A stretch of DNA of 64,000 bases, from the NCBI GenBank assembly GCA_038373885.1, contig JAWZYV010002491.1, positions 186,001-250,000 of the forward strand. The letters run 5' to 3'. The translations under genes were made by a program, and so were the position numbers. This DNA is from Cheiracanthium punctorium. Its lineage: Eukaryota; Arthropoda; Arachnida; Araneae; Cheiracanthiidae. This document shows positions 1 through 11,091 of the stretch, in pieces. Numbering within the stretch: the stretch's first letter is position 1; the number at the start of each line of letters is the position of its first letter. The notes below the pieces were generated by a model. The model saw only the letters and a program-made list of their open reading frames with translations, was not told the DNA's origin and ran no database searches.

Positions 1-1637
1 ATGACAGATGGCGCTTCCAGTGCAAAAGCTGATGAATCAGGAGAAAAATCAAGCAGCAGTCATTTCTGCCAATAACGTGGTACAAGATGCATTTTAGTTT
101 GCCAGACCGTACATTGATTTTAAAAATTTTTACGTTAACAATTCAAACACTTCAGCAGCTTTACGTGAATGTAGGAGGGGGGGGGAGCAAGGAAACCAGT
201 ACTTATCGCCATACAAGAAGAAAATGACACTGGAGTTGAGGATATCAAATTATCTTCTACATTTTTCAATAAATAAGGTATGCCATAATACTTTACGCTT
301 TCATTCTTTTTTCTTGTATTAAACATTATATATTCAAAAGCACTATCTGTCGGCGATTATTGCAACTGTTTCTTTTTTTAATTCCCATTTTCTCCCCTCT
401 TCTCGATTAGTAAGTGGCAGATTTTGGTTTAATTCGGATTATTCCTTCAAGCTACAGACAGCTCTAAACAGAGATATTATTTTGTAACTACCCGGTATTT
501 AAAACATGAAGTTGCTACCAGAACTTCTAAACAAATTTTTAGAGCAATACTTAATCAATAAAGTCCAATGATTTCAGAGTCATCATTCTATAAATTGATC
601 TTAAAGAACCAGGATCGCAATATTGCTGTGAAAATTTCAGGGAGAAAATTCCTTGTAAAGATTTATTGTCGTTATATGACAGAACTGCATGCCAACGAAC
701 TTATGAGACACTCTGTACATTGAATAGGACAAACCGAAAAAGTGAATCTTGTTTAATTATACATTATATTCGAATACAGTAAAACAATCAATTGTTGATC
801 AAAGAAACAGATGCATCACTTTGCTGTGCAATATTTAATTCATATAGTTATACTTATTTTCCTCAGAATCATATCACACTTCAGTTCTAGAAATCAATCA
901 TTTAGATACGGAATCTGACATATAATATAGGGAAAAATTTCCCAACCACAAAAATCTTGACCAGCATGTTGTCAACGAACTTTTGAGACACTCTGTACAT
1001 TGAATAGTGCAGAGCGAAAAAGTGAATCTTGTTTAATTATTCATTATGTTCGAATACAGAAAAACAGCCAATTGTTGATGTAAATCTCAAAGAAACAAAT
1101 GCATTAAATTTGCTATGCAATATTTATTACATATAGTTATGCTTATTTTCTACAGAAACATATCATACTTCAATTGTAGAAATCAATCATTTAGATTCGG
1201 AAATTGACATAGAATATTCGTAAAAATTTCCCAACCACAAAAATCTTGAAGGAGCGCATTCTTAAAAAAATATTAAAATTCTAGTGCTTGCGATGCGTAA
1301 CCAAGACTGCTATAGGATCAAGCCTTGCGACTCTGAGCATTCAGGGTTGCTGCTAGATAAAAAAGAAGTGTAGTGGTAAGGAAAGTTTATGAGTTGCTTC
1401 ATCCGACCACTAAAATCGGGAGTAAGAAGTGCAATGGTACAGTCACCAGTATTAATATAATACGAAATAGGGAAAATTACCTTCTTTATTGACGTAAGAT
1501 TTACCGACCTACCTGATAAATACGTGATAAAAATTCAGTCAAATGATATTAAACATTTTTGTACAAATTTCCAAGATATGTCATCGATTTATAAATGACA
1601 GAGCTGTCAATATGTACGGAATATGACCAACCACTTA
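1..1637. repeat. Composite segmental-duplication unit A, left part
   Basis: Positions 1-200 closely match 9000-9190, and 325-540 match 22080-22290, so this is dispersed or tandemly duplicated repeat DNA rather than unique sequence. The part from about 970 to 1637 is matched by 11092-11767. No coding region is supported; the short open frames are not conserved between the copies. Confidence 0.7.
690..1255 (+). repeat. Two-copy tandem duplication, ~280-bp unit
   Basis: The block beginning near 691 (CCAACGAACTTATGAGACAC) recurs near 971 (TCAACGAACTTTTGAGACAC). Both copies continue through the same AGTGAATCTTGTTTAATTAT and GGAAAAATTTCCCAACCAC-like stretches. Unit B (from 11092) carries only one copy, so the duplication is specific to this unit or was lost in the other. 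Confidence 0.7.
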
Positions 1638-2770
1638 GGAGGCACTGCAGGGGCAAATCAGACAGGGCGTTCCCAGCACTATCTCAGAATTTCATGAATT
1701 TTTTATTATTGTGTTGCCTTACAGAAGGAAAGAACAAATCTGAAATGTCTTTCATTTATCTCTTTTAGTTTTGGTGTTATGAGGGGTCAAAGTACCACAG
1801 ACGAGTGACATAGAATTAATTTAGGGCCATTTTTGCCAGTTTATTGTCTCGACTGTGACTGGCTCAGAGGTGCTTCAGAGAATTTTTTCATTTTATACTA
1901 TAATATACCTTGGATATTAACATCTCAAATTGAAAATTCATTGAAAAATAGTCAGAGCCCCCAAATAAGGCCCCCCCAAACCCCCAATTTCAGAAAATAT
2001 ACAGTTTTACGGATGCTTTAAACCTTGGTTCTGACTTGATACAGAAACAATTTTTGCGCAGAGCAGTTATACATCTTCACGTAACGTGAATCGAATGTTA
2101 AAAATTTTTGAAGGCCCCCAGGGCCCCACGGTACGGAACCCCAAACATGCTCCTTACCGCTAATTTATGCAATTTCGAAGCACTTGTGCAGTTGAAGCCC
2201 ACTTCCCATAGGAGAGCCATTGGCATGGAGATGTACTATCAACATAGCAGTTTCATATGAAAAATCATTTTCTGAAGATACAACTGTTTCCAAGAAAAAT
2301 CCTAAAATTACCTGCCTATTTGGGGCATTCCACTGGCACGCATGGGAAAACAAATAGTTCCTTTACAGGGGCACTCATAAGAATTACATTACGCTGTATT
2401 CGGATCCCATCAACTACTAAACCGATTCGAAATTTTTTTTCACTGATAGGAAGCTACACAATTTCTGAATACTATACGCTACCTTACAGAACGCAACATA
2501 ACTATTCTTTTACTGCGATACTCTAAAGAATTCTAATACATTACGCTATACGTACATCTCTGTAACTACTGAACCGATTCTAAAGATCTTTTCACTGAAA
2601 GCTACACCATTCCTGAGTAACATAGTCTAAAATTCATGCATAGAGCATAGTTTACAGGAACACTCAAAATAATTCGAAAACATTGACGTAACTGTCTCCA
2701 TTCGCGAAATGCGAAAAAAAACTATCTAAATTAATTAACTTTACATATACCATGTATTATACTTCATTCG
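1638..2770 (+). mobile_element. Foldback element, solitary left arm (FB1)
   Basis: This is a ~1.13-kb copy of the left arm seen in the complete foldback elements at 2850-5785 and 11768-18190. It starts near AGGCACTGCAGGGGCAAA and ends near TTATACTTCATTCGAGG, exactly where the central spacer would begin in the other copies. The distal part (about 2360-2690) contains ~170-bp tandem units built on ACTACTGAACCGATTC and TTTCACTGA. It carries no spacer or right arm, so it is a truncated or duplicated arm. Confidence 0.65.
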
Positions 2771-3669
2771 AGGCTACATTTCCAAACAAATATGCAAAAA
2801 AAATTTAAAAGTTTTACAATCACTCTCTCTTTCTCTTTTTTAACACTTGAAGCACTGCAGGGGCAAACCAGGCGGGGCGTTTTTATCACCATCTGAAAAT
2901 TTCATGAATTACGTTTCTTGTGTTGAATTACAGAAGGAAAGAACAAATGTGAAGTATTTTTGATTTACCTCTTTTAGTTTTCGAGTTATGGGCGTCAAAG
3001 TACCCCTGACGAGTCACGTAGAAATAATTTGGTTCCATTTGTGCCACATTATTGTCTCGACTGTGACTGGCTCAGAGGTGCTAGAGAGAATTTTTTCATT
3101 TTATCCTATACTATAGCTTGGATAATAACATATCAAATTGAAAATTCATTCGAAAATAGTCAGAGCCCCCAAATAAAGGCGCCCCTAAATACCCCCAATT
3201 TCATACAAAAAATACAGTTTTAAAAATGCTTTAAATCTTGGCTCTGACGTGATACAAAAAAAATTTTTGCACAGTACAGTTAAATATCTTCATATAAAGT
3301 GAATCCAATGCTAAAAATGTTTGAAGGCCCCCCGCAGGGCAGCTGAAGCCGACTTCCCACAGGCGAAATATTGACATGGAGATGTAGTATCAACATAGTG
3401 TGTAGTATCAACATAGTAGTGTAGTATCAACATAGTTTCATATTATGAAAAAACATTTTTTGAAGGTACAACTTTTTCCAAGAAAAATCCCCAAAAGTAC
3501 CTCCTTATTTGGGACAATCCACTGACACGCATGGGGCATTTCGGCGTTACTTTGAGAATTTTAATCGACTGTAGCAATATTCAAAATTAACTTACTCTGT
3601 ATCTATCACAAATATATCCTCCATATATCACAAATAGTTCTTTTACACGGGCACTCATATCTCACAAAA

Positions 3670-3720
3670 TAGTTCTATACTATTAAGTATAGCTAAGCTA
3701 TACTTAATAGTATAGAACTA
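3670..3720. repeat. Perfect 51-nt palindrome
   Basis: I checked base by base: two 25-nt arms (TAGTTCTATACTATTAAGTA onward) are exact reverse complements around a single central A at 3695. It lies in the left arm of FB2, is not present in FB1 or FB3 at the corresponding place, and could extrude as a cruciform. Confidence 0.9.
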
Positions 3721-4193
3721 TAAGCTAATAGTTAATCGCATAAGATGCACATTACGCTGTATGGGGATCTCTGTAACTATTGAACCGATTCGAAAATTTT
3801 TTTCGCTGATAGAAAGCTACACTATTCCTGAGTATTATAGGCTACATTTTACAATTCAGCATAATAAGTTATTTTACAGCGACACTCAAAAGAATTCTAA
3901 TACATTAAGCTATATGGACATCTGTGTAACTACTGAACCGATTCTATAGATCTTTTCGCTGAAAACTATACCATTCCTGAGAAACATAGGCTAAAATTCA
4001 TGCATGCAGCATAATTTACAGGAACACTCAAAATAATTCGTAAACATTTTCGTAACTGTCTTTATTCGCCAAATGCGGAAAAACAACTATATACATTAAT
4101 TAACAGTACCAAGAAAATGTCTTATTCTTCATTTAAAATAAACAAAAAGTAAATAATATTGTGAATAAATTAAATTGTTGAAATTCTACATTA

Positions 4194-4199
4194 TTTATT
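4194..4199 (-). promoter_or_regulatory. Polyadenylation signal of foldback-borne exon
   Basis: Minus-strand AATAAA lies about 56 nt downstream of the stop codon of the exon-like ORF at 4255-4498. The equivalent hexamer is present near 15920 in the FB3 copy. Confidence 0.4.
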
Positions 4200-4254
4200 T
4201 CTGACTTGTACACTATTTTACAACAAAATTCTCAAGGACAACATTTCAGGTTAC

Positions 4255-4498
4255 TTACTTAGTTTTATTATACAGTCTGTTGTATTGTTTATTGTGAGCG
4301 GCTTTGATACTTTTTATATTAGCAATCGTAAGTGGAGTGACAGAAGCAAATTCATTTGGACAAAAAAAATATCCCGTCTGTAATGACTGTTTATATGTCA
4401 TCTCTTCATGGCCATTTAATGAATGAGAGTCCGGCATTGTACACAAACATTTCATTGTAGCCGTACCATCTACTTCTGATAAAGCGATGACCTTTCCA
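4255..4498 (-). CDS. Putative terminal exon carried by foldback element
   Basis: A minus-strand open frame of 80 codons plus stop follows a good splice acceptor (T-rich tract then TTTTACAG at 4499-4506). The exon would start in phase 2 with GKVIALSEVDGTATMK and end RLYNKTK-stop; a poly(A) hexamer lies just beyond. The FB3 spacer has the same acceptor, reading frame, stop position and poly(A) signal (15981-16223), but one A is missing from a homopolymer. I do not recognise the protein: it has no obvious DDE, zinc-finger or membrane motif. A GTAAGT overlapping the stop could alternatively be a donor, making this an internal exon. Likely a transposon-encoded or captured gene; upstream exons were not identified. 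Confidence 0.4.
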
Positions 4499-5785
4499 CT
4501 GTAAAATAACTTTTCCTATTCCACTGCCTTGTAAGAATTCAACTCAATATTAGCAACTTACTAATTTTTTTCACTTGTCTACAAAGAAAATTATATTTAA
4601 AAACAGAAGTAATGTAAAATGCTGTATAATAAAAATATTTTATTTATAGTACATGTATAATTTCTTTTATTATTTGAATTATTTTGAGTGTTCCTGTAAA
4701 TTATGCTGCATGCAAGAATTTTAGCCTATGTTACTCAGAAATAGTGTAGCTTTCAGTGAAAGGATCTTTAGAATCAGTTCAGTAAATACAGACATGTCGA
4801 TATAGCGTAATGTATTAGAATTCTTTTGAGTGCCCCTGTAAAAGAACCAGTTATGCTGCATGTTGAAAGGTAGCCTATAATATTCAGGAATAGTGTAGCT
4901 TTCTATCAGTGAAAAAAATTTCGAATCGTTTCACTAGTTGCAGAGATCCCTATTCAGAGTAATGTAATTCGTATAAGTGCCCCTGTAAAAGAACTATTTG
5001 TGATATATGCAGAGTAGGTTAACTTTCAACATTGGTACAGTCGATTTAACTTCTAAAATTAACGCCGAAATGCCCCCTTGCGAGCCAGTGGAATGTCCCA
5101 AATAGGGATGTACTTTTTGGGGATTTTTTTAGAAACAAATGTGCCTTCAAAAAATATTTTTTCATAATGAGAAAATACTATGTTGATACTACATCTCCAT
5201 GCTTGTTCTCCTGCGGGAAGTCGGCTTTAGCTGTACCAATGCTTCGAAATTGCATAAATTAGCGCTAAGGACCATGTCTGGGCCCCGTACCGTGGGGCAC
5301 TAGGGGACCTCCAAAAACTTTTAACATTGGATTCACTTTATAGCAAGATGTATAAATGCTCTGCGCAAAAGTTTTTTGTGTATCATGTCAAGCGAAGATT
5401 TAAAGTATTCTTAAAACTGTATTTTTTATGAAATTGGGGGTATTTGCTGCCTCTGACTATTTTCGAATGAGTTTTCAATTAGAGATGTTAATATGCAAGG
5501 CATATTATAGTATAAAATGAAAAAGTTCTCTGAAGCACCTCTTAGCCAGTCACAGTCGAGACAATAATGTGGCAAAAATGGCCCTTATGGCTATGTCAAT
5601 CGTCCTGGGTGCTTTCACCCCCTTAACTCCCAAACTAAAAGAAGTAAATAAAAAATGTTTCAGATTTGTTCTTCCCTTGGGTAAGGCAACACAAGAAAAA
5701 AAAATCATGAAATTCTGAGATGGTGATGGAAACTTTTTTCTTTTGACTTTGCCCGATTTGCTCTTGCAACGGCTCTTAATGTGAA

Positions 5786-5974
5786 TAGATTTTTCTGAAT
5801 ACTATCCAATATGAAAATAAAAGATTCGTGGCATTTTTTCAGTACACGTTGTGGTTACCCAAAATCTTCCGTTTTTAGGCTTTCAGTGTCTAGGACGCTT
5901 CTGCAGATTACTGTTACAGAACTGTTTGAGCCGGTTCCCTGCGAAAAGTACCCTACCTACATGGTGGGTGAAGG
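5786..5974. repeat. Segmental duplication flank of FB2
   Basis: Closely matches 18191-18385 downstream of FB3, including TGTGAATAGATTTTTCTGAA and AAAATAAAAGATTCGTGGCA. It shows the foldback element and its flank were duplicated together. No gene is seen. Confidence 0.65.
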
Positions 5975-6380
5975 CAATACCTCCTCGATAAGGAAAGTCC
6001 AAAACTGCTACGTCGACACTGGGACTACTCTTAGAAGTTTTATCATCAGAAAATAAAACTATTAAAAATTTCTGGTGAATTTCCTCATGTAAAAATTTTT
6101 TTTTTAATAATTTGAGATAAAAAATTTAATTTCATGACCAATGACAGTTTTTACCTATGACTAATTTGGTAATGTGATAAAGAAATAGATCATACTGAAT
6201 AACTTTGTATAAGAAAGGTATTTTAATTTTATGTTTAATTTAAGATATTTTCTAATGTAACGTTCACGAGAAATTTTAAATAGTTTTACTTAGTGACAAT
6301 AAAAATGTGATGACGTTATTTTCGTAGGCCTAGTGATGACGCCAAAGCTTGAGATAGGCTTTTATATGTAGAAGGTGTGG
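5975..6380. mobile_element. MITE-A copy 1
   Basis: Palindromic ~406-bp element beginning CAATACCTCCTCGATAAGG and ending in the inverse TATGTAGAAGGTGTGG. The interior TATAAGAAAGGTATTTTAAT and the CTGGTGAATTTCCTCAT-type arm are shared with at least seven other copies in the window. It is part of the duplicated unit (partner 18386-18790). Confidence 0.75.
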
Positions 6381-7156
6381 GTTAAAGTGCGACAGTTTTT
6401 AACAGGGCCTGCTGGTTTAAAGAATGAGTCATACTATAGATTGCCGTCAATTTATGTGTAAAAAAAATGTGTATAAAAATTAAGATCCTGGTTGCTTATA
6501 TTCATTTTATAAAATGTATAATTGCTCAAATATACCTTTGAACAACAATTAATATTACAAATACCGGGGAGGGGACGGGTTATAGTCTATTTATATTTAG
6601 AGAATATCTCTATTAGGAGCAGTCTGAGGTTTGAAGAAAAAGTTCAAATGAGACCGAAATCGGCACGCTTACTACGACAGAAGAGCGAAGAAGATTTGAC
6701 GAAAAAAATAGTTCCAACTGTCGGCGACAGATGACGCTGCTAGCGGGAAAGCCGTTGTAATCACCAGAAGAATCAAGAAGCGGTCATTTCTTTCAATAAC
6801 GCGACAACAGATGCCTCTTCGTTTGCCAGATCGCGCTTTGATTTTAAAACTACACAATGTTGAAAATTCGAAAGCTTTAGCTGCTTTATGTGAATTTAGG
6901 GGCAGGGAAAGAGCGAGGAAACCAGTACCACTTCCCATACAATAAAAAATATCCACTTGTGGATATTTGTAGTAGGAAATGTAACAGGAAATGTAGAGGA
7001 ATTCAAATTATCCTCTACATTTTTCAATAAATTAGGTATGCCATTCGGCTTTACGTTTTGTTCTTCGTTCTTCTATTACACATTATACATTCAAAAGCGC
7101 CACATGTCGGCGATTGTTGCAACTGTTTTTTAAATATATTTTTCTCCACCCTTCTT
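6381..7156. repeat. Segmental duplication block
   Basis: Matches 18791-19603 (apart from an extra MITE-C there), for example TTTGCCAGATCG and GAAAGCTTTAGCTGCTTTA. A more diverged version occurs at 8900-9190 and 1-200. The open frames in it are not kept between copies, so I call no gene. Confidence 0.65.
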
Positions 7157-7367
7157 CAGCCTCACCATGGCACAGTGGTTATATCACTGAAAATGGTAGA
7201 CGGCCGAAGTGTGAAGGTCCCGGGTTCGGGTCCCATCGCGTAGTCGTCGATCTAACGGTCTGGAGTTTTGGTAGGTTTTCTCGATATGTAACGTGAATAC
7301 GCGTTAGAACCCCGTAGAAAGTCCGCCTACCAAGGCACTCTCCATCCTAGGCAGATAGTAGTAGTCA
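7157..7367 (+). mobile_element. tRNA-derived SINE (SINE-1)
   Basis: The head CAGCCTCACCATGGCACAGTGGTTA-type region contains a Pol III A box (TGGCACAGTGG at about 7169), followed by a B box (GGTTCGGGTCCC at about 7225). The body has GTCGATCTAACGGTCTGGAG and GTAACGTGAATACGCGTTAG and ends in a short AGTAGTAGT tail. Related copies lie at 30779-30907, 47758-47945, 48370-48660 and 60297-60561. Non-coding; depends on LINE machinery. Confidence 0.8.
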
Positions 7368-8031
7368 CTTTATATCTTTGCCATAGTTTCAACAAAAAAT
7401 TACCGTTTACAAAAAGTGGTTAATTATATTCCGTAATACTTAGCGCCACTGTATACAGTGTAATCCATTTCTTAAGCCAGCAGTCCTTGCTTACGAGGGT
7501 CACGGCTAAGGCCATCCATGGAGTTTTCTTTTCGCATTAAAGAAGGTAACCCGTGCGTAACGGGATGAAGAAATAAAAGTGAGCGTAAAAATATTTTTTA
7601 TTAATGATAAAGGCTTAAAAGTGTTTGTTTTCAAAAATAAACTCTTATTCCATTAAAAAAGGAGAATTCAAAATGTCAAAACTCAATTTTAATCTCTCTC
7701 AGTCAGAATATAATAGTTGTTATCTAAAATGAAGTAAAATGACTAAGTCCAGAGGATAGCATTATTATAGAAATACTGACTATTGAATTATATTGCTTTC
7801 TTCAGGTAAACATTTCCAAGTCTATATTCCAGTTGAATGGAAGCATTTGGGTTCCTCTGAGGATCTAAAGTACATAAAATAAATGGAAACGTCTTATAAC
7901 TAATTCGAATTTTTTTTCTTGTTACAAACATTTTGCTGTTTGATTTTAAAATCGTAATATCTTAAAATGCTTGTTAGCTATTTGCGCAAACTCTCTGGGG
8001 TATTACATAGTTATTACGTATAAAATAACTA
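7368..8031. repeat. Segmental duplication block with MITE-B right half
   Basis: Paired with 22620-23270: both contain the MITE-B half (GTGGTTAATTATATTCCGTA near 7418) and then CATTTCTTAAGCCAGCAG, GGGTCACGGCTAAGGCCA and the following ~600 bp. No gene is visible. Confidence 0.65.
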
Positions 8032-8883
8032 CAATAGAACCTCGATTATCCGAAGTAATTGGGACCGAACCTACTTCGGATAATCGAAATTTTCGGATAA
8101 TCGAGAATTCATCAAAAATAATCTAGTTTAATTTGTAGTATCGTCATTGAACTGCTATTATGACTATTTTAACTGTTAAATAAATTAAAATTATAAATGA
8201 AAATAAATTTATTTCTGAAACAAAAACTTACGATGGTTTAAATGGAAGCTTCATCTGGTGTAAATTGGCCATCCTTTGCCGTGCAGCTCTATCCCGATGT
8301 TTTCATAAAAACATGATTTCAGAGGAATCACACTGTTCCTGTTGTTCCAACAAAAGAAAGCCTTTTGAGAAGTACTCAAAAGCATCATTGTTACAGATCT
8401 TATTTACTCCAGAATCATTCCCATCTTCTCCTTTTGGAGATTTTCGCTCTTCTGCCATTAATTCCTCATCATTGAGCAACCGGAAGCCTGTAACATCCAC
8501 GTCACAATTCGAATAATCTGTGATTTCTCTATCTCCACAATTTTCAAAACCTTATTTCATTGTGCTAAAGAGGCTCGAAAACTCAGTAACACTGTCTTTC
8601 ACAATGCCTGTAGCATTTTCATCTGCGCCAGTTGAAAAATTTGGCAAAAGTTTTCGCCAATTTCGTCTTAGTGTCGATTGCGGCATAGATTCCCACGCGT
8701 TACTGATCATATAAATGCAGTCTTTGATATTGGCAGTGTGCCAAAACTCAATTATTGAAACTGCACCAGGTTCAGAATCTCCTTCGAAAAGTTTTTCTGA
8801 TGGAAAAAAAAGTGAAGAGGAAACCGACTTCGGTTAACGGAGAGTTTCGGTTAATCGAAGTTCGGCTAATCGAGGTTCTACTG
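8032..8883 (-). mobile_element. Tigger/pogo-like DNA transposon remnant
   Basis: 852-bp element bounded by TA dinucleotides, with terminal inverted repeats CAATAGAACCTCGATTATCC at left and the inverse of CAGTAGAACCTCGATTAGCC at right. These GAACCTCGATTA ends are typical of the pogo/Tigger group of Tc1-mariner elements. Inside is the C-terminal end of a jerky/Tigger-type transposase on the minus strand. The catalytic core is missing, so the copy is internally deleted and dead. It interrupts the duplicated unit, where the sequence matching 22620-23270 stops. Confidence 0.8.
8228..8800 (-). pseudogene. Jerky/Tigger-type transposase, C-terminal fragment
   Basis: The minus-strand frame reads IEFWHTANIKDCIYMISNAW then ESMPQSTLRRNWRKLLPNF, the helical segment that follows the DDE core in jerky/Tigger transposases. 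It continues through CDVDVTGFRLLNDEELMAE and ends KHRDRAARQRMANL...LPFKPS-stop, like the usual FFKPS-type tail. There are two in-frame stops (after FSSLFSTMK and after SSEIMFL). The DNA-binding domain and catalytic acidic residues are absent. The ends coincide with the Tigger-like TIR element that contains it. Confidence 0.7.
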
Positions 8884-9194
8884 TATATCTATTTGGAGCT
8901 GCCTGTAGCTTGAAAGAATCGTCCAAATGAAACCTAAATTGGTACATTTACTAATCAGAACGCAGAAGAAAAATGGAATAATAAAAAATAGTTTCAACGA
9001 TCGGTGACAGATCGCGCTTCCAGTGCAAAAGCCGATGAATCAGGAGAAAAATCAAGAAGCAGCCATTTCTGCCAATAACGTGGTACAAGATGCATCGTAG
9101 TTTGCCAGACCGTACTTTGATTTTAAAACTCTTTACGTTAACAATTCAAACACTTCAGCAGCTTTACGTGAACTTAGGGAGGGGGGGGGGTGTG
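8884..9194. repeat. Segmental duplication boundary (start of unit B)
   Basis: Nearly identical in parts to 1-200 (AAAGCCGATGAATCAGGAG, AATAACGTGGTACAAGATGC) and more distantly to 6610-6920 and 19150-19470. It ends in a run of G at 9178-9190 that is also present at 177-186. Confidence 0.65.
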
Positions 9195-10290
9195 ACGAAG
9201 TTCACATATTTTTCGCGTCTTAAAATAATGTTCCTATGTTTCGTTTTTCAAAATCAAAATTTCGTATTCCGTATTAGTCTCTCTCTCCACTTTGTTTTTC
9301 GGCTCGATAAAATGTTCTTTCTTTTACGCGACGGTATGTCTGGGATTTTCCGGGTTCCCCTTCTAAACTAATTTCGCTTTAGCATTTGCTATGTAACTTC
9401 TTGGTGCCTGTCGGTCGTCCGTCTTTGCTTTCTCACGGGGTTGTAGGCTTTAGTTTTGGCGTCGCCAAATTCTGGCACTTCTGTCTTGGCGATTATCAGT
9501 TATTCCGTTTGTTTCAAATTTTTATATTAATAACGCCTACCGGAAAGTTGTTGTCACGTGAACTGTATCTTATGAGTGCTCATATTTTATTCGCCAACCT
9601 GTAAAGAGATGGCAGTTTTGTAAGAAGTTTTTAGTACACTTCTCGATAGCTCTCCGTCAGAGGAGGTTGTATTCTTTTTTATGGGACTCCGGCATGCCGG
9701 TGGCCGGAACGATTAGATATGTTCCTGGTGTTAATTTTGAAGTAATGTACTGTACGTAATTGAAGTTGTTTCCTTTAAGGCTGTTTTGCTGATACCTCCA
9801 ATAAACGTAGCTTTTTCTGAATTCGAGTCGTCTTCCCGTTTTCTAAGTCCTCAGCGTACTTCATAGATATTTTTAATACACTATACGTCGTGTAAGCGGC
9901 CGAGGGAAAGTTTCGTGATAGGCCTTAGACAACTCCCTCATAAAAACTTGGTGCGGCATGACCAGCTCGTTGACACGAGTAAATGTTCCCGGCACGTCAC
10001 CGGCTGTCGGAGTTTCCTTTTGTCAAAGAAAGCCTAAAAAAACTGTTCCTACTTAAGCAAAACAATTGTTCTGCGGACTCTCCCGTCTCCATGTCATCGG
10101 AATTTTGATGTCTCCCTGAGGTGATTCAGTGACGAATCCTTGTGCTGTGAACTTTCTCGGATTTTACTGAGGGATCAGAGGATTTTTGATTACCCAGCGG
10201 TGTGAGACTCTACTGAAACCTAATTGCTGTCCACGGTACTGATACCTGCACCTTCTTTACATACACACACAAACATTTTTCTTTTCTGTT
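9195..10290 (+). mobile_element. LTR-like insertion or unrelated insert (uncertain)
   Basis: This block interrupts unit B right after the G run and has no counterpart in unit A. It begins TGTGACGAAGTTCACA, has a possible poly(A) signal AATAAA near 9801, and differs in base composition (more GC) from its neighbours. These traits fit an LTR from a Ty3-type element, but no second LTR, primer-binding site or pol gene is seen. Confidence 0.3.
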
Positions 10291-11091
10291 TACTATTTTT
10301 TTTTCAAGTAATGTTCATGTTCATATTTCGTCTGTCTGAAAATTTCCTGATTTATGAAACAAAAATCTTAATTTGTTGTGATGCTCACGTTTGAAAAACT
10401 ATATTTATATATGTTTTGATATTTTATTCATTGAAAGTTTTTATAATGTTTTTCATAAAGTGAACTGTTTTTGATATTGAAAGAAAGAAAAGTTTGTTTT
10501 GAAAGTTGATAGCAATACCTGTACTGCAACTACATTGCATTGGACACATTTCAGGTATTTGATTGCAATCATTTTGACTTGTTTATTTGAATTATGTCAT
10601 GACATTCATATATTTAGAAGCTTCATCTTTGAACTTTATTTTAAAATTTAAACTTGATTAAGTGCACTGAGTATATTTAAGATTGTTAACAATATTGTGA
10701 AACTTTTATTTCTTATTTTGAATGGACGTTGATAATGCAAATGACTTGAAAGTAAAAGGAAAGTTAGAAAAAAAAATGTTTTAACACGTGCAAAGTTGTT
10801 TGTATAAAGAGATCTCATATCTATGACGTCATATATACGAATATTATTTTGAATATTCAAGGTTATTTATTTAGTTTTGCACATGTGTAGTTTTGATATG
10901 TAATGAATAATTGTATAATTTTATATTGTTTTTATTTTTAGCAGAGTAATGTTGATATTTTTGCAAGAGGTATTTTGTAATGTATATTATAGTTTGTTCT
11001 CATTATTTGTTTCTCATTATAGTGTAGTGATGTATTGCGTTTTTGTGATGAGCCCTCATAAGCTCTGCGTGTTAGGCTTTCTGCGTAATGC
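10291..11091. other. AT-rich sequence without recognised feature
   Basis: It belongs to the insert that separates 9194 from the resumption of the duplicated unit at about 11092. Only short AT-rich open frames occur. I see no TIR or coding similarity. Confidence 0.4.

Larger units (their letters stand above)
2850..5785. mobile_element. Complete large foldback element (FB2)
   Basis: The left arm (about 2850-4100) and the right arm (about 4660-5785) are imperfect reverse complements. For example, TGTCTCGACTGTGACTGGCT at about 3052 reappears inverted at about 5550, and ACTACTGAACCGATTC units near 3780 and 3930 are inverted near 4780 and 4930. Arms exceed 1.1 kb, contain ~170-bp tandem units, and enclose a ~560-bp spacer carrying a minus-strand exon-like ORF. 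Architecture resembles foldback/long-TIR DNA transposons; the superfamily is not determined and no clear target duplication was found. Confidence 0.7.

Noticed and set aside
5811..6056. 81-codon plus-strand ORF next to FB2
   Set aside because: It runs across a MITE-A boundary and is disrupted in the sister copy at 18191-18460.
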